Positions 51,860 to 64,000 of a stretch of DNA of 64,000 nucleotides are shown here, in pieces; positions within the stretch are counted from its first letter, which is position 1, and each line of letters begins with the position of its first letter. The notes under the pieces were generated by a model that did no database searches, had not been told where the DNA came from, and saw only the letters and a program-made list of their open reading frames with translations. Source of the DNA: Balanoglossus misakiensis (Eukaryota > Hemichordata); the NCBI GenBank assembly GCA_040954595.2, contig CM082593.2, positions 3,534,001 through 3,598,000 of the forward strand. Reading direction: 5' to 3'. The position numbers were made by a program, and so were the translations under genes.

Positions 51860-54800
51860 ATGGCGTCCTCAGGTTGGTTTCGTGTGTTTCCAGCAGTGGG
51901 TCGTGTATTTATCGGCAAGTGCGCTGCAAAGGGCTTTAGACCGAGCAAAATTTTGGTAGGTACACCTAGTTGAATATGTGATCATTGCTCCTGCTTTGTG
52001 CAGTGTGTAATCACCATTGTTTTCCCTTCTTGATTGAGTGATCGCTGTCACAAGTTCAATGTTTACACCCGGCTGCGGCAGTGATCATCAACTACAAGCT
52101 TGTTTGCCACCCGGCCCAGGGGCTTGCCAAAGTTGGCTTCGATCGGTGTAAGGCGAAAAACGTATGAAGTATTTTAAACCAAAAATAGCATGGCATACGG
52201 GTGCCTGAAGTTTTTTGTATATTTTTAATTTGAACGAAGTGCTTGGGTACAACCAACAATCGCTGTGTGTGTGTTTATGATCGCATGTCAGTTTCGTGCG
52301 GGGGTTGTAGGTTTCCGCGGCTCAGTGCGCGTGTGAAATGGACATATACGCGATAACCACGGAACGGCTCACAAGTGTGGGTGTGGTCACCAAATAATTT
52401 AAAAATATAAACCGATCCATTGACAGAAAACTAGCCCCCTTTGTGCCAATATTCAGATAGTTGAACAAGAGGCGATTAATTAGCGCAGCAAACTTACTTG
52501 GGCTAAACAATTTCCTGTGCCTACATAAAGATGTTTGAGAATTTGGCTAATCTAATTACATAACTGGGGAACCACAATGAAGTTGTTTCAAGACCCAGAA
52601 AAAAAACAATTGCATTGATGTTGTTGTGGATATGTTTTGCTGCCTAATTAATAAGTAAAGCTTCATTAATGTAACAAAATACCCTAGGGTGTAATTGGCA
52701 TATTGCCCATCTGAGCTTGGATGAGTAAATTGGATTTTTTTGTACATAATTGTGATTATAATTGTTTTATTCAGCTGTTTCATTATAACTTTTCAGGTAT
52801 AGCTTAGTGCCATGCCCAGGCACAACTAGCAGAGGGGCTTGTATACTCACAATATAGTTTCTGTATTGGTTAATTAACCCTCATCTTCTGTCTATCTTTA
52901 TTCTGATAGCCTTTGCCATGTTGTGTACATTGGCAAGGTTCAGCTGCACTGTGCTCAGCTTCCTCGGAAAATAACGGTAAGTACTCTTGTGAATGCTTAA
53001 TGCTTAATATGTCACACAAAATTAATGGTTGACTGCAATCATACCGGACCCATTCCTCATCAGCAGTTGTACATTGGTACGTTTACTGAATCCTAGCCCG
53101 GAGACCAGGGCGTCGATCCGGGCTAACTGAATCCTGAAGAGGAACCGATTATTAAAAATACTTTTGACAAATAAACAGTTTAATCTTTCCCATGCAGTAT
53201 TTAAATTTATCATTCAGCCATCTACAGTGAGCATATATTAAGAGCAACAGCATTATGCGATTCTGTATGTCACGAAAATGTTGTATTTCAACACATTGAT
53301 TGATGTTGAGAAACTGTAACAGCTTTCGCCTGAGGCTGTCAAGGCCTCTGCTTTGCCATAGCAACCGAAAAATCGAGCATACACGGGGAACAATTGGGAA
53401 TGGCGATGATGTCAGCACCAGCTGGCAATTCCATCAGTCCGCCACTGGCTGAATACATTTACAGTAGCTCTCACATCAGGATTTCTATTCATGAAACGAT
53501 CCCACTGTTCGCTTGCTGGGACTCTGTGCGCCTGTTTATTCTCATCTCCAGTTAAACAGATGTGAAAGATCGCTTTACAGATCACATCAGGCACTGACCG
53601 CAGATCTTCAAATTCTGTCCAGAATGATTCCCGACAGCCCCTGGAGTGGAACAGCTGTGTCTTGCATATCATTTTGTGTTTTTTTATTCATGCGTGACTG
53701 TTGCAGATTCATATATGAAAGCCTCGATTGTGAAATATCTACCAGTATAATTCTGAAATCAACCCGAGGGCCGTGCCGTAATTCACAGTAATTGACGCAA
53801 TGCTCAGTGGAACGCTTTCAAATCCCAACAGACTCTGAAATAAATTGTGTTCTTGAAATACGTTTAGGACTGTAGATATCCGCGCCTTATTCTGTGTGGT
53901 CTAGTTTCTTAGCCATGTTTTGTCCGCAGTATACTTTATGTTACTAGACTATATTTTAGGGTTGACATATATAATAAATTTATTACAACATTGAATACTT
54001 TACCATGGCTGAGTTGTTACACGCAAGAATTCTCTATCAAGACAGCATCCATGTACATGAATACAATTGCTGAGTCCACCTATCACGCGAAGGAGATAAT
54101 GGCAGGGAACTGTAAAAAAAATATTTAAAAGCGAGATAACTGCACAACTATGAATGTATCTCATCATGAGATAAGGGAAAGTAGCATTGAATCAGGAACT
54201 AGGAACAGATAAAAGTCAGAGCTTGTGGAAAATGAAATTAGGGTTGGGTGTAGTCGTCAGGACATTAGCAATTGATTGTGTCGATAGCAAACTGTAAATG
54301 CAATCGCCGTAAAGTGCATCTGTCGATTTTGTTTTAGGTGAAGTGAGATCAACGATCAGGTGACCAGCAATGTAAAATGTGCAAGGACAGAAATTTTCTC
54401 TGCAAGTGAAATTTTATCTAAGTGTAAATCTGCAGTCGCGGCGATGTTTCAAGCTCTTGTTGGCTTTATTAGTAGAACGTCGTCTTTAGTGTGTAAATTT
54501 AACCGCGAGCATTCATGTTGCAGTCAGCTTGCATTGAAATGAACACTTGATGGCTGAGAAATCAATCTGGACGCAGTCGTCAGAATTCTGATCACGCTGC
54601 GATTAGTTCCTTGATGTGCATACACAGGACAGGAAAGCCAATGTTTGTTGACCTTATACCCATTTGTAGTGTTGATCACTGTTTAACCGTAAAGTTATCC
54701 ACTTAACCAGTGTTTGTAATCAATTTCAGGAACAGATAAAATATTTACAGAATACAGTCTGTGTAATATTATAGCATACAGGTCTGTATAATACAGTGTA

Positions 54801-57219
54801 ATTTACTGAAGGAAGAATGTAATACAGTGTAAATTATAGAAGACATAGGCTGCAATGAGTGTAATATAATGGAATTTACAGAATACATACTTGTACACAA
54901 ATTTATTCTGCATAGTACAGTGTTATTTACAAATTACATAACTGTAATACTATTAGTGTATTAGTATTAATTAACAGATTACATAGTATGTGCAGTGTAG
55001 CTGCTAATTACATTTGTACTTTAACAAGATAATTCAGGTTTGAAATAGAGTGTGAGGAGTTACTAGATTTCCCCTTTCCTATTTTCCCATCCACAGCTAT
55101 AAGCTGTGCGTATCGCAATGGCTTGCCGGTACTGAATGTGCCACTTCCATCTCGGAAAGAACAGTGCCAGTTTACATTGAAGCCATTTACACAGAATGTC
55201 GGCGATCTGATCCAGCAACTGAAATCCGAAGATGGTGGCATAGAGAGAGCTGCTGTCTACAGCAAAGGTAGAGTGATTTTTAAAACTCTAGATTCCCCAT
55301 CAGTTTCCTCTAGTCGCAATCCATCTGCCCAAGAAACCATACAAAAAGCAGTTCTCTGTATAAAATGAACTCTGTCCATAGCAACTGCAAGATTAAAAGT
55401 AACTGGGAATGTTGCCATGGAAATATAAGGATTTCAATATTGACGCTGGCTTCTTTCCCCTGCAGTGAGAACAATTAAATCTAAAAATATTTCCTACTTG
55501 TCGCTTTTTGTTTCCAGATGGTGTGAAGGTTGCTAAAGCAACTGGTATAGATACGCTGCTGAGAGAAGATTTCAAATTGATAATAAATGAAACTTCCTAT
55601 GATGTTAATCCTCCACCACAAGGTATGAGATTTGTGTGTGTTTGTGTGTATTTATGTTCAGTCATAATTGAGAGCATAGGAGTATTGGTGCAAAGTAGTA
55701 ATGGTTTAAGAAAGATTGAATGATAATGATTGATTCTTTTTGCCATTTAACAGTGGTGCTTGACAGCGAGGATGTTGAGAAACTCTCTGATGTGAAATCC
55801 CTCATACAACAGCTGTATTCAACCCTGAATGTTGAGCAGCACCAGTTTCACCACGAGAAAGTCTTGATTAAAAGACTAGAAGATTTGAAAGAAAAAATAC
55901 AACCTTATGAAACGGTTAGTATGATGAAGTCAATCAGTATGTACACTGCTGTGTTGAATGTGTTTTCATTCGTCTCCCATTGATGATAAATTATAGTTAG
56001 ATGGAGCCTTTAAAGTTGGTGCAAGTCAATTAAGTGTCATAATTAAATTCTTATGTCGTTTTCAGTTGAAACAAGAACTAGATGACAAAGCAGCCAGACG
56101 TACAAACATGTTAGTCTGGGGAGGTCTGGCCTACATGTCGCTTCAGTTTGGCTTCCTTGCAAGACTGACTTGGTGGGAATATTCCTGGGATATTATGGAA
56201 CCTGTCACCTATTTCGTTGGCTACGGCACAGCTATGTTGTTCTATGCATACTACGTTCTCACAAGAGAGGTGAGTGTGGTTTAGTGATATGGGGGTTACA
56301 CACACAATAGAGCCATGGACGGACAAGGGCTCCTCCGTGGGCAGGTCCAACACGTGTACGGAAACTCAGTCAATACATGACCCTATTTTATGTATAATCC
56401 TTTCCTTAAAATTGTTACAAAATTTACATGCTAATGAATTGGCATCCAGCCAAAGTAAAATGATGCAGGTACATATACAGGGATGCATCAGTCATTTATA
56501 GAACATCACATGTTGCACAAATACAGAATGTATTTTTTCTGTTTTTATGATTGAATGCCATAGCTTATGGGAGTAGGTGTATTATACTATTAAACCAAAC
56601 ATTTGGACATGTTTCTAAAGATAGTAATTTCTGTGTCCAGGGATGTAGAAAATAGCTAGCAGCTGGCAAAAACAACTAGTGTCAGCAAAAATTTTGACGG
56701 CTGTGAAATCAGGGACATTTGCAGAAATATAATGAGCTCATATGCTACTTGGAACCAGCTGTATCAAATTGCAAACATACCTGTTTACTCCTGTTTGCTT
56801 GTCTGTCACTGATTTGTCTTGGTTTGTTGACACACAACAGGAGTATACCTTCCAAGGAGCACACGACAGACAATATCTGATCACCTTCCACAAGGGTGCC
56901 AAAAAGAAGCAGTTGAATTTGGGCGAGTACAATGTACTGAGAGACCAAATAGCAAAGGTGAGTCGTGCTGTACATTAACCCTTTTACCCCCAGTTCCCTC
57001 TGGCATGCTTCTGGAGTCTGTTATCATTCAAGAAATTTACATTACTCTTAGGAAGCCTTTGAAAGTTGTTGTTAAACAATCTGCTTCTTTTCACAATTGC
57101 AGGCTGAGTATGATTTGCAGAGACTACGAGACCCACTGCAGCTGAATCTACCAATCCTCCAGCCACCATCCAACAAAGTCCAACCACCACAACTACCAGA
57201 GGCAAACCTAGCATCATAA
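51860..57219 (+). CDS. MCU: Mitochondrial calcium uniporter pore subunit
   Basis: Eight exons: 51860-51955, 52910-52976, 55097-55267, 55518-55622, 55754-55914, 56066-56269, 56841-56957 and 57103-57219; 1,038 bases, 345 residues (human 351). Exon 1 encodes an Arg/Lys-rich mitochondrial presequence from ATG 51860. Seen: the N-terminal matrix domain ([30 protein letters not shown]), coiled coil around [13 protein letters not shown], first membrane helix [19 protein letters not shown], pore motif [14 protein letters not shown] with the DIME selectivity filter, and second helix. The C-terminal tail after RLRDPLQ is rich in Pro and Gln and differs from the vertebrate tail. MCU carries calcium across the inner mitochondrial membrane together with EMRE and MICU proteins; MICU1 is the divergent neighbour. 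Confidence 0.97.
52977..55096 (+). other. MCU intron 2 (2.1 kb)
   Basis: The longest intron of the gene. A somewhat GC-richer part at 53040-53700 has minus-strand open frames of about 87 codons that match nothing I know. An imperfect tandem repeat occupies about 54720-55015, listed separately. Confidence 0.7.
54720..55015. repeat. Degenerate AT-rich tandem repeat in MCU intron 2
   Basis: The stretch reuses variants of TACAGTGTAATTTACAGAATACA at irregular spacing of roughly 40-60 bases. Copies are clearly related but diverged. No coding potential. Confidence 0.6.
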
Positions 57220-59416
57220 ATGAACTAACGGAAAAAAAAATAACCATGCTTCGGTAGAATTTTATAACAAGTATTAAAGGAAAAAGTTGTACTATAAACA
57301 TAGAAACTTGCGGGTGAATTCATTTGACACATTTTTGTATGTACATTGCATTGCTATGATTAATCTCTTTCTAAAATTCATCCTTTCTCTCTGTGGTTTA
57401 TTTTGCCACAGGTTTCGACCTGCAAGTTCTGATAATCTACTCTGACAGCACATTGTCTGTTTGAATAGTTGTATGAATCAAATTAGTACAGCCAAGAGCC
57501 ACCTGTACATAATAATTAGAGAAATGATGCTAGCAGATGCTGTTTTAAGTTGATTTAGATATTAAAATTCAAACAATGTTCTTTGGGGTATCGTGAAGAG
57601 CGCGCCCTCATGCAAGCAGTTTTTTGATGCACAAAAGATTTTCAGTGTAATTTAAATTGATCAAACTTTTCTTTTGAAAGAAGCATACATTTTACGAGTG
57701 CCAGTAATTGCGCATGAAAGGCCCTGATTGTAGGAAACCAAAGATTTCGAAAAGGTGCAACCAGAGAATAATTTGAGTATCTTTTTATTGTGCAAAGAAG
57801 CCTGGGGATGTACTATCTTGGCCTTTATCTTTCACATTTACATAATTAATTGCTATACAGTGTAATTGCATTTTCTTACTTTTGGATATGTACACTACTT
57901 CACGCCAACGGCAACAGTCAAAAGTTTAGTTGTAATTTTTGCTCAATCTGACGATATGATATTACTGGTATTTTCAACTGTACCAATTTTAATGGTACAT
58001 CCTTAATTTTTTTCCATTATAAAAATGAACGTTTGGTGAAACAACACATTTTTCTCTTGGGGTAGTTCTTCAGAGATTCTTACATTTCTCACAATTCAAT
58101 TAAGGTTAAGAAAATCTAATGTAAAAAAAAATTAAATTGTAAGTGATGTATAGATTCAGCAATTTTTTTGCTCTGTAAATTTTAGAGACTAGTTGTAAAA
58201 GCCATTCTTTACAAATTCACGTAATAAAACTTTTTTTAGCAGAGTAAGATTTGCCTAGTGCTATGTTTATGTGTTGCACACAAGCAAGACTATCTATACA
58301 AGCAAAACCAACTAGTATCAACAAACTTTATTGTCAACAGTAATTAACAAAAATATATGCAGGTTGTCTTCTCCTGCTCTGTCAAATAAAACCAAACAAA
58401 ATACTCTAAAGTCTAAGGGAAGTCTCGTACATCTGTACCTATATATCACAGCTCACTGCTGTATAACACACAGCCAATTTGGTTTTGTTTTCCACATGAC
58501 CAAAATATATCACACAAATGTTTTGGCACTCAATGGAAAATATTTCAAAACACACGGTTATTGTAGTGGTCAAAGCTGGTTCAAAAAATAATCATATCCT
58601 TACTACAAAAACAAAACAAAACAGTAAACACATCCACTGCCTTGGACGAAAACAATTGCTGACAGAATAATTCCATTGTTCCTTATGTAAAGGTTTCTGA
58701 CCTAATATGCAGTCATAAAGAGTTACAATCATGATTGCTCTCCTAAAAATCTCTCTCCATGATTAAAATCCAACAAAACTCCTACAATTAAAACCTAATA
58801 AGCAGCTAAAAACAGAATTGAATACTGGTCATGTAAAAGGTTTTTTTTTCAATTCTAATGGTGATCACTGCCGTTAGTTAAGGCTCTAACAAAAAGACAC
58901 AAACGTCACTTCTAAGAAATGATAAATTTACTACATAACTGTTGGAAGTTGTACTGTATCAAGGCAGAGTTACTTTCTCATGTTAGATACAGGTTGCAAG
59001 TATCCATAGTTTTTGATTTGTAGAAGCTTTTGTATGCATGCAATAACTGGTCACATAGTCAAACTAAAGGGAAGGGGCCGTCGCGACGCGTGCATGTCCC
59101 CCTTGATGAGAATATGTCCACCTATACCAGCGCAAACCTCACTGCACTCACCACAACCTAATAGGATCTTCAAAATTTTTTCTCAATAACAACGAACAAT
59201 CTTTAAAACTAACATCTGCTGGATATTTTTTCACACTTCCATGCTGCTCATACACAATGACACAAAATTATCACATGATTTTCATCACTGCACTTATTGC
59301 TGCGGGCTAACCAGCCACTACAGCTGTAGACTCACCACACCACATGGATTGGGTTTAAACCGGACCACAGTAAAGCTACCATCTCTGATCTTCACCTGTT
59401 TTCTGGCTCGCCATTT
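57220..59416. other. Convergent 3' region between MCU and the PIWI gene
   Basis: No coding exon seen. AATAAA at 58223-58228 (plus) fits the end of MCU and TTTATT at 58327-58332 (AATAAA on the minus strand) fits the end of the PIWI gene, so the two transcripts would converge about 100 bases apart, with 3' UTRs of about 1 kb each. Confidence 0.6.

Positions 59417-64000
<4,584 letters not shown>

Noticed and set aside
53152-53672. Minus-strand open frames of about 87 codons in MCU intron 2, in slightly GC-richer sequence
   Set aside because: No family motif recognised and no convincing splice structure; possibly an old repeat fragment, but I cannot support a gene.

Overview
Eukaryotic nuclear DNA from an animal. 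Every gene is split into short exons by GT-AG introns, codon use is mixed, and the genes are metazoan: a PIWI protein, the mitochondrial calcium uniporter and its gatekeeper, and mosaic extracellular modules. Exons mostly have introns of about 0.2-0.9 kb, which suggests a compact invertebrate genome. I cannot settle the phylum from this window; an invertebrate deuterostome or a lophotrochozoan both fit.

Layout. (1) 1-3294: no gene seen. (2) 3295-33848, plus strand: one very large gene of about 83 exons encoding a secreted protein of roughly 4,560 residues. It has a signal peptide and then almost only small disulfide-rich modules: 7 thyroglobulin type-1 (TY), 17 WAP, 18 von Willebrand factor type C (VWC), 43 antistasin-type repeats, 3 copies of an 8-cysteine module I cannot name, and a C-terminal cysteine-rich segment. 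Every module exon begins and ends in phase 1. (3) 34599-37998, minus: ADH5 (class III alcohol dehydrogenase, formaldehyde/S-nitrosoglutathione metabolism). (4) 38566-41102 and 42951-45684, plus: two tandem SLC25A16-type mitochondrial carriers. (5) 46757-51166, minus: MICU1, the calcium-sensing gatekeeper of the uniporter. (6) 51860-57219, plus: MCU, the uniporter pore. MICU1 and MCU are head to head over about 0.7 kb. (7) 59417 to beyond 64000, minus: the C-terminal part (PAZ-side to PIWI domain) of a PIWI protein closest to PIWIL2.

How the genes relate. MICU1 and MCU form one complex in the inner mitochondrial membrane and share an upstream region. The two SLC25A16 copies are also inner-membrane proteins and lie beside them; to my knowledge SLC25A16, MICU1 and MCU all lie on human 10q21-22, so this is likely old bilaterian linkage. 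The giant gene stands apart as an accessory, fast-evolving locus.

The strongest unusual signal is inside the giant gene. The 43 antistasin repeats are not a simple array: they follow a four-repeat super-unit, with a (often methionine-rich) linker before repeats 3, 11, 15, 19, 23, 27, 31, 35, 39 and 43, and a longer cysteine spacing in repeats 8, 12, 16, 20, 24, 28, 32 and 40. Several modules of three different families have lost cysteines in exactly the pairs that are disulfide-bonded in known structures, and one repeat has gained two cysteines.
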